Shown piece by piece: positions 1-7,140 of a stretch of DNA of 31,287 nt. Each line of letters begins with the position of its first letter. Position 1 is the first letter of the stretch. This DNA comes from Methanomassiliicoccales archaeon UBA147. GTDB lineage: Archaea; Thermoplasmatota; Thermoplasmata; SG8-5. The stretch lies in the NCBI GenBank assembly GCA_002496385.1, contig DAJR01000018.1:1-31287 (forward strand), written 5' to 3'. The position numbers were made by a program, and so were the translations under genes. A model generated the notes under the pieces. The model had not been told where the DNA came from. It did not search any database and saw nothing but the letters and a program-made list of their open reading frames with translations.

Positions 1-81
1 GCTGGCCTTCGTTCGAACCGGTGAACCACTAAGGAATAGATCTTGAGTCTATCGCCGTTGGCCGAGCTTGGCTATCCTCGC
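1..81 (-). tRNA. tRNA-Leu(CAA), 3' part outside the window
   Basis: Read on the minus strand from 81 downwards, this begins with acceptor GCGAGGA, then a D-arm (GCC...GGC) and an anticodon stem ATAGA/TCTAT closing the loop CTCAAGA, so the anticodon is CAA (Leu, UUG codons). A long variable arm (CC-TTAGT-GG) follows, as expected for a class II tRNA, then the T-loop TTCGAAC. The bases after the T-loop (GAAGG) do not pair with the 5' T-stem strand (ACCGG), and the 3' acceptor strand does not appear before the window edge. Either an intron interrupts the T-arm or the gene is degenerate; the window cannot decide. The tRNA identity is clear. Confidence 0.8.
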
Positions 82-137
82 ACAATGGGCACAATATTGT
101 GATAATACATATTAATTGCGATACCTTCATCTAAACA

Positions 138-146
138 TTTATACAT
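138..146 (+). promoter_or_regulatory. TATA-like box of tRNA-Val
   Basis: TTTATACAT lies about 30 nt before the first base of tRNA-Val, the usual archaeal TATA-to-start distance. The call rests on position and composition only. Confidence 0.5.
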
Positions 147-171
147 GATGCACATTTCCCAAACCACCGAT

Positions 172-275
172 GGGCTGGTGGTCTAGTGGTTATGGCGCCA
201 GTGGAATCTTGCGTCACCGCAAATGACGTCGCCCTTACAAGGCGAAGATCGGCGGTTCAATTCCGCCTCAGCCCA
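172..275 (+). tRNA. tRNA-Val(UAC) with an intron in the D-arm
   Basis: The mature parts are acceptor GGGCTGG (172-178) with TCAGCCC (268-274), anticodon stem TCGCC/GGCGA around loop CTTACAA (234-240, anticodon TAC), and T-arm GGCGG-TTCAATT-CCGCC (251-267). The D-arm closes (GTC...GAC, 181-183 with 225-227) only if 31 bases after 193 are removed. Without that insertion the tRNA is normal in every arm. The discriminator base is A275 and CCA is not encoded. A T-rich stretch follows at 279-289. The 3' end of this gene recurs twice downstream. Confidence 0.88.
194..224 (+). other. Putative noncanonical tRNA intron (D-arm, about position 22/23)
   Basis: These 31 bases interrupt the D-arm of tRNA-Val. 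Boundaries can slide by up to two bases left or one right because the ends are repeated. Inside is a 5-bp hairpin TTGCG-TCAC-CGCAA (209-222). The intron start (195-197) can pair with the 3' exon (227-229), which would be a relaxed bulge-helix-bulge motif; I do not see a perfect one. Archaeal splicing endonuclease is known to remove introns outside the canonical 37/38 site. Removal here is inferred from restored tRNA folding. Confidence 0.7.
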
Positions 276-300
276 CTTAGTTTTCTTTATGCATGCATTC

Positions 301-466
301 GTGGGCTTCAGCGGAATTCACAACTTATGCTGGCAGATGTTTATTTCTTAAGTTGTGAACAGCGCCGAACTCCTCAGGCACAATATGCGAAATACGGAAT
401 GCGGCTTGGTTGCGGAGTTTGCTGATAAATGCCGACAGAAACTCCGCTCCTTCCGCCCCAGCCCAC
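301..466 (+). repeat. Structured module sharing both ends with tRNA-Val
   Basis: It starts GTGGGCT (301-307) and ends AGCCCAC (460-466), which pair; a second outer helix is GCGGAA (311-316) with TTCCGC (451-456). The last 16 bases match the T-arm/acceptor 3' end of tRNA-Val at 15 positions. Inside are an 11-bp hairpin (317-327 with 349-359) and a 7-base segment GGAGTTT (414-420) that can pair with either 367-373 or 439-445. No D-arm, anticodon arm or complete T-arm is visible, so this is not an ordinary tRNA. It may be a small RNA gene, a decayed tRNA duplication or a former attachment site. An AT-rich TATA-like stretch lies at 285-293. Confidence 0.5.
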
Positions 467-490
467 TCTGTTTTGAGATTAATTATATAC

Positions 491-560
491 GTGGGCTGGG
501 TCGAGTCGCAAACATTGTTAATAGGTGATGATAGAAAGTTTGCGACTTCCGCCTCAGCCC
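491..560 (+). repeat. Second tRNA-Val-end module with a 10-bp hairpin
   Basis: It contains TGGGCTGG (492-499), identical to the start of tRNA-Val, and ends with TTCCGCCTCAGCCC (547-560), identical over 14 bases to the tRNA-Val 3' end. Between them is a 10-bp stem (504-513 with 538-547) around a 24-base loop. No anticodon arm exists. TATA-like TTAATTATATA sits just upstream at 479-489. Together with 301-466 this forms a tandem series of three units sharing tRNA-Val termini. Confidence 0.5.
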
Positions 561-700
561 GTTGATAATATTTCCATAAGCCCCTAGAGAATAAAATGAG
601 GTGTGGATTTGCATCAAATCTTCCACAAAACCGCCCATGATGTTGAAATAGTCCCATATATCGAGCGCTCGTTTTAATGACTATAGATGGAGGTATGAGA

Positions 701-931
701 ATGACAGTGTACAAACAAAAAATGAAAGTGAACGACATAGATGTGATATTCATTTCGTTCCTGGCTATGATTGCATTTCTGACTGGCTGGTTTTTATTCG
801 GTCCTTTCATCGCGGTGCTGCTGGCACTCTTGGTGGCGGTTGTGGGCATCATAAGAATGAAACGGACCCGCAGTGTGGACAGATTGAATGCCAAAAAGGA
901 GCTGTACCAGGAGACGCTGTTCAAAAAATGA
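701..931 (+). CDS. Small membrane protein, unknown function
   Basis: This 76-aa protein has a short charged N-terminus, two hydrophobic segments (about residues 15-32 and 33-52) separated only by a Gly-Pro turn, and a basic, then mixed-charge C-terminal tail ending in lysines. It is predicted to be a small two-helix hairpin membrane protein with both ends on the same side. I chose ATG 701 because GGAGGT lies 6 bases upstream; an in-frame ATG at 677 has no such site and ATG 695 abuts it. I do not recognise a family. It stands alone between the tRNA region and the next promoter. Confidence 0.6.
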   Translation: MTVYKQKMKVNDIDVIFISFLAMIAFLTGWFLFGPFIAVLLALLVAVVGIIRMKRTRSVDRLNAKKELYQETLFKK

Positions 932-1149
932 GTGCCTGTTTAAGCTTATTTCCTGTCCCGTTCAATCATGCCCATATTGATGGACATAGTTCATCTGGCT
1001 GCCGCATCTCGGACAATTGCTCATGTTTCTTCACACACCGTATTTCTCAACCAGAACATGGACAAGGCCTATGCCGATTTAAGCACTTCGGTAATATCTG
1101 TTTATAACAAAATCGTAACCTTAATATTCGGCTCGGCATTCCGAGATGT
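932..1149. promoter_or_regulatory. Intergenic region with promoter of the 1150 gene
   Basis: No convincing gene is present. TATA-like TTAATATT at 1121-1128, preceded by a purine/C-rich BRE-like stretch, lies about 25 nt before the GTG at 1150, which fits a leaderless transcript. A 20-codon minus-strand reading at 962-1024 with a CPRCG motif is discussed under rejected items. Confidence 0.45.
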
Positions 1150-1683
1150 GTGAACGAGGTCGTGGACAAGCGCATGAAGGGCGTGATTTTCAACGGTTAT
1201 GCCAACTTCATAAGGAAAAAGGGGGGTAACCTGGCCCTGGAGCAGTGCTCGAAGGAGGTCGGGTTGGACCTGAACAAGCTCGTGGACGAGAAATGGTACC
1301 CCGACACATACAGCCTGATGACCATCCAGTGGGTCGCCAAGACCTACGGCCCGGAGGGGTGCAGGCAGATGGGGCATGCCACGGTCGCCCAGCGCGGCGT
1401 CATCTCGGCGGTTGCGCGGCTGGCCGGCGTCAAAAGGATCCTGGAATCAGCGCAGAAGGAGCTCAACGACACAATCAACTTCGGAAAGGTCGCGTGCGAG
1501 TTCAACGAGAAAGGCGCCACCATGATACTCAGAAATCTGGTCGCCGACCCAATCGAGTGCGAGGTCTGGACAGGCGTTTTCGAGGGTTTGATGAAGATCT
1601 CGGGTTCAAAGGGAACTGTGAAGAAGCTCACCTGTCAGCAAAAAGGCGCTGAGTCCTGCACCTACGAGCTCGTTTGGAAATAA
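1150..1683 (+). CDS. V4R/DUF2378-like small-molecule-binding or signalling protein
   Basis: This 177-aa soluble protein resembles single-domain V4R or DUF2378-type proteins. The N-terminal half is helical, with a YPDTYSLMTIQWVAK stretch near residues 49-63. The last 25 residues have the pattern C-x3-GAESC-x5-W (cysteines near 162 and 168), typical of the end of V4R-like domains, where such cysteines can bind metal or ligand. The function is unknown; such domains often sense small hydrophobic ligands. The GTG start is supported by the TATA-like box about 25 nt upstream; an in-frame ATG at 1174 is the alternative. It is monocistronic and converges on the creatininase gene, with 6 bases between stops. 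Confidence 0.6.
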   Translation: MNEVVDKRMKGVIFNGYANFIRKKGGNLALEQCSKEVGLDLNKLVDEKWYPDTYSLMTIQWVAKTYGPEGCRQMGHATVAQRGVISAVARLAGVKRILESAQKELNDTINFGKVACEFNEKGATMILRNLVADPIECEVWTGVFEGLMKISGSKGTVKKLTCQQKGAESCTYELVWK

Positions 1684-1689
1684 TAGCGG

Positions 1690-2406
1690 TTACGGTTCTG
1701 CCGCCATCTTCCGCACCAGGGTCACCAGTTCGTCGATGATTATCCGGTTGGCCTTGTCGCCGAACCCCTTATTTGCAAGTTGGGGGTCGCCCATCACACC
1801 GTCAGTGAAGAATTTTTCAGCATCCGGCATCACCCGGTACTTCGGGAACTTGGGATGGCATGGTTTTGCCTTGCCCTTCACCAGGTCCGGGCGGATGGCC
1901 ATCACCCTGGAGGTTTCGATCATCCCGGCATGGCCGTCGTCCGGCGGTATCTCGATCTCCTTCATGGCATAGGCTATGTCATAGTCAGAGAGCACCATTA
2001 TCTTCAGCTTGGGGTGTTTCTCGAGGACATGCTCCGCAGCGAGCCTGAGCGCGGCCATGTGAAGCCTGCCCGCATGGCCCGAGAGGACCACGATGTTCCT
2101 GAACCCGGTCCTGTGGAGCTCGCAGATTATGTCCTCCGCGAACATCTGGAGGGTCTCGAATCGCAGGGAGAGCGTGCCGGGGAAATTCCTCGTGCTGGAG
2201 CACTGGCCGTATTTCAACATCGGCAGGACGAAAGTGTTGCCGAGCTTCCTGGCCGTCTCGATGGCCACGTATTCCGGCTGCAGGCTGTCGGTGGACAGCG
2301 GGAGGTGCGGGCCGTGTTCCTCTGTAGCGCCTATCGGGAGTATGGCCACCGATTTCGCATTGACCTTGGCCTTGACTTCCTTGCTCGTGAGTTCTTCGAA
2401 TATCAT
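1690..2406 (-). CDS. Creatininase-family amidohydrolase
   Basis: This 238-aa protein belongs to the creatininase family of metal-dependent amidohydrolases. The signature GATEEHGPHLPLSTDS (residues 26-41) carries the metal-binding Glu/His/Asp set, SGHAGRLHMAAL stands where the family has its conserved glycine-His loop, and DGHAGMIETS supplies the later His and Glu. Archaeal members include ArfB, the deformylase of F420/riboflavin biosynthesis, so that role is possible, but the sequence alone does not separate ArfB from other members. The start codon overlaps the stop of the upstream STAND gene (ATGA), implying translational coupling. The loop SGHAGR rather than NGHGGN is a mild departure from the common form. 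Confidence 0.85.
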   Translation of the reverse strand: MIFEELTSKEVKAKVNAKSVAILPIGATEEHGPHLPLSTDSLQPEYVAIETARKLGNTFVLPMLKYGQCSSTRNFPGTLSLRFETLQMFAEDIICELHRTGFRNIVVLSGHAGRLHMAALRLAAEHVLEKHPKLKIMVLSDYDIAYAMKEIEIPPDDGHAGMIETSRVMAIRPDLVKGKAKPCHPKFPKYRVMPDAEKFFTDGVMGDPQLANKGFGDKANRIIIDELVTLVRKMAAEP

Positions 2407-4706
2407 GGAAGGGAGGATGCGATCATACCTCTTACAATTTTCGCATCGCCAGCTGCGCCCAGCCTCTCGAAGATTGCCAGGGCCCTTGAAAGGTAGTCCC
2501 GCTTCTTATCCGGCACAACCTCGGCCAGGCCCCGGTAGGCCTCTGCGATCTGCCAGTGGAATCTCAGGTCCTCGGCCAGGGCCAGGCATCGCTCGTAGTA
2601 CCGTTTTGCATCGCCGGGATTGCCCATGGTTCTGTGGACATCGCCCAGATTGCTGTAAAGGATTGCCACCAGTCTGCTGTCTTTTATCTTCTCGGCACAT
2701 GACAGTGCGCGCGAGTACTTCTCAAGAACGAGAGCATTATTCCCCGCCTCCCAGTCCAGGATTCCCAGGTTATTCAGCGCACGGGATATTCCGCGCAGGT
2801 CTTTCTCCGATTCTGAAATCTCAAGGTCGCGGGCATATGACTCGGCCGCTGCCGCCGCATCGCCCGTCTTCCACTGCACCACGCCCAGACTGCCCAGGAC
2901 TTCGGCCATCATAGTACCGGATTTCAGTTTCCGAAGCGCGGTTTCCAGCATTTGCCCGGCTCCGGCGAGATTTCCCTTCCTGTACTCTATTGCGGCAAGC
3001 CGCCTAAGCGCGCCGGCTTCGTCCTCGGTATCCCCATCTTCGCGAGCGCGGTCCGCGCAGGACAGGTAGATCGCAGAGGCTCGGTCCCATGACCCGCTGA
3101 TATCCAAGGCCGTTGCTTTGATGAAATCTGTCCTGAGCACCTCATCGGGATTCTGCCAGTCTTCGGGAACCATGTCGCACAGGACCAAGATCTCGTCGGT
3201 ATAGCCCCGGGTGAGAATATCCCGGCCCCGTTCTCCCAACCTCATAATGGCGGATTCGAAATCCCTGGCCATGAACAGGTGGTACATCTCCTCGACCTGG
3301 CCGCCGGTTGAGGAATCATACAGGGCATAGAACTCAGCTGCGCATTCATGTCTCGTTTCCCTCTGGGCGGGAGGCTGCCTGGAATAGAAGAAATCCCTGA
3401 GAAGGCTGTGCATCGACCAACCGCCCGCATTCACCGCAAGGCTGCGGCTTGCAAGGTTGTCCAGTGCAGATATATCTGTTTCGGCTTCGGCCAAGCCTTC
3501 GGTGGCCACAGGTTGCCTGTAAACGGACATTTGGAGCATTATACGGTTTTCTGATTCGGAGAGTGTGGCCTGTATCTCCTTTGACAGCATCTGGGCCACA
3601 TCCCCGGAGCCGGCCTCATCCGCTATGTTCAGGTACAGGGGATGGCCCGCCCCCCGGTCCGCGATAGCCTTGGCTCTGGCCCCGGATATGCCCCTGTCCC
3701 TGAGAATCGCCAGGCTTGACTCGTTGTCCAGAGGGCCGATGGTGATGACTGCGGTTGATTCGTTGAGCGGTCCGATGAGCAAACCGTCGGTGTCCGGCAG
3801 GCCGCGCCCGATCATGCAAAGTTTAAGTTCGCCGGCGACGGAGCATGCGCGGGCCAGCATTCCGAGGAAGGCTCGCATGTTTATTCCCGCTTTATGGCAG
3901 TCGTCAAACACCATCACTGCCCGGATGCTCTCAGCGGCAATGATATCGTGAATATCCCCTAAATCCAGCGTTTCATGGGCTTCCATGTATCTCCCCAGCC
4001 GCCCAGAGCCTTTGTGGTTCAGGAAAGCGGCCAGATGGCCGGCCGCATGCCTCGGGCTGCCCCAGTCCGACACACGGTACCAGAAAACGTTGTCCGTGCC
4101 TTCCAGGGCGCGGGCCACCAGCGAGGTCTTACCTATGCCCGGCATGCCAGTGACGCCAAGTATCCGAGTATTTCCGAGAACGTGATTGCGAATGCTTTGG
4201 AGCTCCGGGGTTCTCCCGTGGAACCTGCCAACCGCCGGGATGGTGCCGGCCCGGCCCCCCCCGTTTCGATCTGCATCCGGCAACATGAGGCGCCCCTCTG
4301 TAACCAAGAGGGCGAGGTTGGGTACCCTGAATCTGCCACCTAACAAGGCCACAAGGTCAAACATCGTGCCATGGAATTCTTGGCCTCCGGCCAATTCCGA
4401 CCGCACTTCGGTGTTCAGGACGGCCTCGTTGATTTCCCTGGCCTTGCCGAGTCCTGGGGGGGTAAGAAAATAACACTTGCGTTTCCGTTTCTCGCCCTTC
4501 ACGCGGGAAAGATGTTCCTCGACCTTGCCCTGGCCGATTGCGACGTCAAGCGATTGGGCCACATGGCTCCGCCTCACTCCGAGCGTGAGGGAGATGCCGG
4601 CCTGGGTCATGCCCAGGGGCAGCGTGTCCTCGGGCGCATACTTTGAATATTCCAGCAGATGGAGCAGTATCGCCCCTTCCACGGTCAGCAGCCTCTTCCT
4701 TGCCAT
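2403..4706 (-). CDS. STAND-type NTPase: winged helix, NB-ARC-like ATPase, TPR repeats
   Basis: This 767-aa protein has three parts. Residues 1-95 form a winged-helix domain. Around residues 170-420 is a STAND NTPase module with P-loop GMPGIGKTS, Walker B VMVFDDCH and a later GHPLYL motif. The C-terminal third holds tetratricopeptide repeats (for example ALNNLGILDWEAGN and AILYSNLGDVHRTMGN). STAND proteins are molecular switches that oligomerise on ligand binding; many control transcription or defence. The N-terminus is clearly paralogous to that of the 17434-18201 protein. ATG 4706 is preferred: GGGAG lies upstream and TTTTATC about 28 nt upstream fits a leaderless promoter. GTG 4730 is the alternative. 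Its partner or target is unknown. Confidence 0.85.
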   Translation of the reverse strand: MARKRLLTVEGAILLHLLEYSKYAPEDTLPLGMTQAGISLTLGVRRSHVAQSLDVAIGQGKVEEHLSRVKGEKRKRKCYFLTPPGLGKAREINEAVLNTEVRSELAGGQEFHGTMFDLVALLGGRFRVPNLALLVTEGRLMLPDADRNGGGRAGTIPAVGRFHGRTPELQSIRNHVLGNTRILGVTGMPGIGKTSLVARALEGTDNVFWYRVSDWGSPRHAAGHLAAFLNHKGSGRLGRYMEAHETLDLGDIHDIIAAESIRAVMVFDDCHKAGINMRAFLGMLARACSVAGELKLCMIGRGLPDTDGLLIGPLNESTAVITIGPLDNESSLAILRDRGISGARAKAIADRGAGHPLYLNIADEAGSGDVAQMLSKEIQATLSESENRIMLQMSVYRQPVATEGLAEAETDISALDNLASRSLAVNAGGWSMHSLLRDFFYSRQPPAQRETRHECAAEFYALYDSSTGGQVEEMYHLFMARDFESAIMRLGERGRDILTRGYTDEILVLCDMVPEDWQNPDEVLRTDFIKATALDISGSWDRASAIYLSCADRAREDGDTEDEAGALRRLAAIEYRKGNLAGAGQMLETALRKLKSGTMMAEVLGSLGVVQWKTGDAAAAAESYARDLEISESEKDLRGISRALNNLGILDWEAGNNALVLEKYSRALSCAEKIKDSRLVAILYSNLGDVHRTMGNPGDAKRYYERCLALAEDLRFHWQIAEAYRGLAEVVPDKKRDYLSRALAIFERLGAAGDAKIVRGMIASSLP

Positions 4707-4823
4707 CGGCTCCCGATTTCCCGCGGACACGATAAAACTACCGGAAAAACTGACATGTCAAAATTGGTTTAATAATCTCTGCCGCGAATATTATCCATGC
4801 GGGTAACCGCAGGAGGACAGAAC
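4707..4823. promoter_or_regulatory. Divergent promoter region with palindrome TGACATGTCA
   Basis: This region separates the STAND gene (minus) from the pilin gene (plus). It holds a perfect 10-base palindrome at 4751-4760, a candidate operator. TTTAATAAT (4768-4776) is a possible plus-strand TATA box for the pilin, and TTTTATC (read on minus, 4737-4731) a possible one for the STAND gene. The pilin has a clear GGAGG site at 4812-4816, so its transcript probably has a leader. Confidence 0.45.
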
Positions 4824-5333
4824 ATGAAAAAGATATGGAAGCGAAGGAACGAGGAAGGAGTGTCTCCGGTGATAGCAACCATCCTGATGGTGGCCATCAC
4901 CGTGGTGCTGGCCGCGGTACTGTACGTGATGGTGATAGGCCTGGTGGACGACGACAGAGGCAGGACCCCGGCCGGGGCGCTGTCAGTTGACGTCAGAGGG
5001 GCAACCGAGGTTCTGATAACCTTCGGCCTCTTTGACCCGGCGCCCGAACCCCTTGACATAAAGGTCAGGATAACCAACAATTCTGACCTTGCAGATGTCA
5101 TCGAGTTTTCATTCGGCGGCGTGCCGGGTGCGGAAACAGTGGACATGGTGGCCACGGGCGGAGCTTCTGCGACATACACGGACATGAACTACAACGGCAA
5201 CGAGGTCAACAGCGGGGACTACATCGTCGCGCATGGCCTGAACCCGCACACATCCTACAAAATCGATATATACTTCAGCCCTACGCAGAGCCTGTGCCAG
5301 ATAGCGGGCAACACCGATTTCAACCTGCCCTGA
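4824..5333 (+). CDS. Archaeal type IV pilin-like protein (class III signal peptide)
   Basis: This 169-aa protein begins with a basic stretch (MKKIWKRRNEEG), then VSPVIATILMVAITVVLAAV, the hallmark of archaeal pilins. A prepilin peptidase would cut before the hydrophobic stretch, probably after Gly12, and the helix would form the filament core. The rest is an extracellular beta-rich domain with NNS and NPHTS sequons. The ATG at 4824 follows a strong GGAGG site by seven bases. An upstream in-frame ATG at 4797 lacks one and would put extra residues before the signal. No assembly ATPase or peptidase gene lies nearby. The role could be adhesion or surface attachment. Confidence 0.88.
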   Translation: MKKIWKRRNEEGVSPVIATILMVAITVVLAAVLYVMVIGLVDDDRGRTPAGALSVDVRGATEVLITFGLFDPAPEPLDIKVRITNNSDLADVIEFSFGGVPGAETVDMVATGGASATYTDMNYNGNEVNSGDYIVAHGLNPHTSYKIDIYFSPTQSLCQIAGNTDFNLP

Positions 5334-5342
5334 GAAAACAAT

Positions 5343-5373
5343 GGCGGGACTGACCACCCCGCCCCCTTTCCTA
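5343..5373. terminator. Bidirectional terminator between pilin and DP1
   Basis: GGCGGG (5343-5348) pairs with CCCGCC (5358-5363). A T-rich tail follows on the plus strand (TTTCCTATTTT), and the minus-strand reading also ends in a T-rich run (TTGTTTTC). It sits between the convergent stops of the pilin and DP1. Confidence 0.55.
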
Positions 5374-6933
5374 TTTTGCAGGGCCGAGGAAGTCCATCAT
5401 CCTGCACCTGCCGGTTTTCAAATTGACCACCACAATCTTGGCCGGGTCGGGGTTGAAATTGTGCATCTTCTGGAACGGCGTCTGCGACTGCCAGGCAGAG
5501 GCGTTTATCAGGGTCATGCCGCCCCCCCGATGGACCGCGGTCCTGTGCACATGGCCCGTGACAAGGATATCTGGCACGGGGTTGATTGCCATGTAATCTC
5601 TGGCCTCCGGAGCGAGAGGGGTTTTCCCACCGTAAGAGATGGCCAGGAGGCGCCGCTTCAGCATCTCCTGCATGGGCAGTATCGGGTCCAGATATGTCAC
5701 GCCGGGCACCGCGCCGACCAGATCGTCGATGCTTTTTCCGTGGTAGGAGAGTATCTCGACCCCGGCTAAGCTGAAATGGCAGGGATTGCCGATGAACATG
5801 AAATTCTCGCCAAATGATTTCTGAAATTTATCAGGGAGCGCGGGCTGCGGCTCGGCCGGGCGCACAGCGTCGTGATTCCCGGGCTGCATGAGGACCGTGA
5901 TGTGGCGCGGAACCGGTTCCATCAGCCGTGCGAGTTCTTCATATTGCCTGTTGATGTCCAGAATGGTGAGCTCCTCTTCCTGGTTGGGGTAGACGCCGAT
6001 TCCGTCGACCAGGTCGCCGGCGACAACCATGTATTTTACCTTCGAGGCCTGGGGAGAATTCATCCACTCCATGAAACGGGACCATGCCTCGGGAAGAAAA
6101 TGCGAACTGCCGGCGTGGATGTCTGATATGAACACCACCTCGACGTCCTCGGCAGAGCGCCTCTGTTCCCTCAGGGGGGGGACTCCAGGCCGCCGTATGC
6201 CGGATGCGATGAACATAGCACTTTTCTTCTCCGGCGGCCCCCCGCCCCGCTGCCCGGCGTTCAATTTTCCCACGAAACCCAGCACCTCATCTTTGAGAAA
6301 GGTTTCGTGTATCAGCTCACTGTCCTTGTGTATCAGGACGAACAGCTCGCCGGTGTCATCCTCGATGGTCAAGCCGATATGGCCGTTCTTTGTTTTGTTG
6401 GCGTCCATTATCATCCCGATGACCTTGGATTCTCTTTCCTGGGGTTCGAGGTTGGATATCTTCACAGCCGCACCCATCTCCACATGGGAACGGATTATCC
6501 TGCGCAGGATGCGGAATCGGTCCCGAAAATATTGGGTGAAATTCTCTATCTGGCCGGAACAGGTGCTTGAGCCTGTGACATCCGTGATTATGTAAACATC
6601 CGGGGTTATGGGACCGGGCGGGACGCTGCCGGCGGCGGATGGTTCAGGCACGCCCGGCGTGGGTCCGGCGGGACGTTTCTCGGGAGGCGGCGGAAGCTGC
6701 TGCTGAGCGGAGGGGGGCGGCGATTCATCGGGGGCGGTGCCTTCGAAATCCAACACAGAAGATGAAGGGCGGACATCGTCGACCGTGAGAATGAGGGGGA
6801 GGTTTTCGCCGCGGGATGCGATGAATTTCCTGACGAAGGCAATTGGGTCCCTCTGCGCCAGTATGAAACTCGCCGCCTCGGGTTCGACCAGTGTGCCGTG
6901 GTCCAGCAGGACCTTTAGAACTCGCTCCCTCAT
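5371..6933 (-). CDS. polB: DNA polymerase D small subunit DP1 (3'-5' exonuclease)
   Basis: DP1 is the proofreading and scaffold subunit of the euryarchaeal replicative polymerase D; its partner DP2 is not in this window. At 520 aa it has the usual parts: an N-terminal helical domain (1-55), a proline-rich flexible linker (about 60-110), an OB-fold (about 150-255, with GLTIEDDTGELFVLIHKD) and a calcineurin-like phosphoesterase domain. The phosphoesterase shows the full metal-binding series: SDIHAGS, GDLVDG, GNHD, SYHGKS and GHVHRTA, so the nuclease should be active. A minus-strand TATA-like ATTAAATATC lies about 27 nt before the ATG with no ribosome-binding site, suggesting a leaderless transcript. 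It appears monocistronic. Confidence 0.95.
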   Translation of the reverse strand: MRERVLKVLLDHGTLVEPEAASFILAQRDPIAFVRKFIASRGENLPLILTVDDVRPSSSVLDFEGTAPDESPPPSAQQQLPPPPEKRPAGPTPGVPEPSAAGSVPPGPITPDVYIITDVTGSSTCSGQIENFTQYFRDRFRILRRIIRSHVEMGAAVKISNLEPQERESKVIGMIMDANKTKNGHIGLTIEDDTGELFVLIHKDSELIHETFLKDEVLGFVGKLNAGQRGGGPPEKKSAMFIASGIRRPGVPPLREQRRSAEDVEVVFISDIHAGSSHFLPEAWSRFMEWMNSPQASKVKYMVVAGDLVDGIGVYPNQEEELTILDINRQYEELARLMEPVPRHITVLMQPGNHDAVRPAEPQPALPDKFQKSFGENFMFIGNPCHFSLAGVEILSYHGKSIDDLVGAVPGVTYLDPILPMQEMLKRRLLAISYGGKTPLAPEARDYMAINPVPDILVTGHVHRTAVHRGGGMTLINASAWQSQTPFQKMHNFNPDPAKIVVVNLKTGRCRMMDFLGPAK

Positions 6934-6955
6934 AGTGCCGGCCCTTATGTGAAAA

Positions 6956-6967
6956 ATGATATTTAAT
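6956..6967 (-). promoter_or_regulatory. TATA-like box of the DP1 gene
   Basis: Read on the minus strand, ATTAAATATCAT is centred about 28 nt before the DP1 ATG at 6933, which fits a leaderless transcript. Confidence 0.5.
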
Positions 6968-7053
6968 GGTGCTTTGAGACTTGGGGTGCGCTGCGCGGTT
7001 TATTGCAAAATTTAATTAACCCCGGTTATATCCAATCAGATAATCTTGCATTG

Positions 7054-7123
7054 GCCGAGATATTGCTTACAAATTAAGACCCAAACAATAAATACCTATA
7101 TTCTGTAAGAGTACCTCGGCTTT
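7054..7123 (+). repeat. Acceptor-stem-mimicking module upstream of tRNA-Cys
   Basis: GCCGAG (7054-7059) can pair with CTCGGC (7115-7120), copying both acceptor strands of the adjacent tRNA-Cys. Inside is CTTACA (7066-7071) pairing with TGTAAG (7104-7109). ATATTGC (7060-7066) also matches GCAATAT (7124-7130), a crossing pair. The 3' end CCTCGGCTTT is identical to the tRNA-Cys 3' end (7204-7213). A TATA-like GTTATATCC (7025-7033) lies about 25 nt upstream. ACCTCGGCTTT (7113-7123) also forms a perfect 11-bp inverted repeat with the start of tRNA-Cys (7138-7148). Whether it is transcribed is unknown. Confidence 0.45.
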
Positions 7124-7140
7124 GCAATATGCAGCCAAAA

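Noticed and set aside
301..466. RNase P RNA or SRP RNA
   Set aside because: The conserved core motifs of these RNAs are not seen and the region is too short.
524..530. GTGATGA resembling a C box of a C/D guide RNA
   Set aside because: No matching D box at the right distance; it lies in the loop of the second module and is probably chance.
325..924. 199-codon minus-strand reading frame across the structured region
   Set aside because: It crosses the structured modules and lies opposite the better-supported small membrane gene, with no family resemblance.
962..1024. 20-codon minus-strand frame with CPRCGSQMNYVHQYG, like the start of a zinc ribbon
   Set aside because: It stops before a second cysteine pair and has no ribosome-binding site; at most a decayed fragment.
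968..1153. Plus-strand frame of 61 codons before the 1150 gene
   Set aside because: No ribosome-binding site or family match; it covers the promoter of the next gene.
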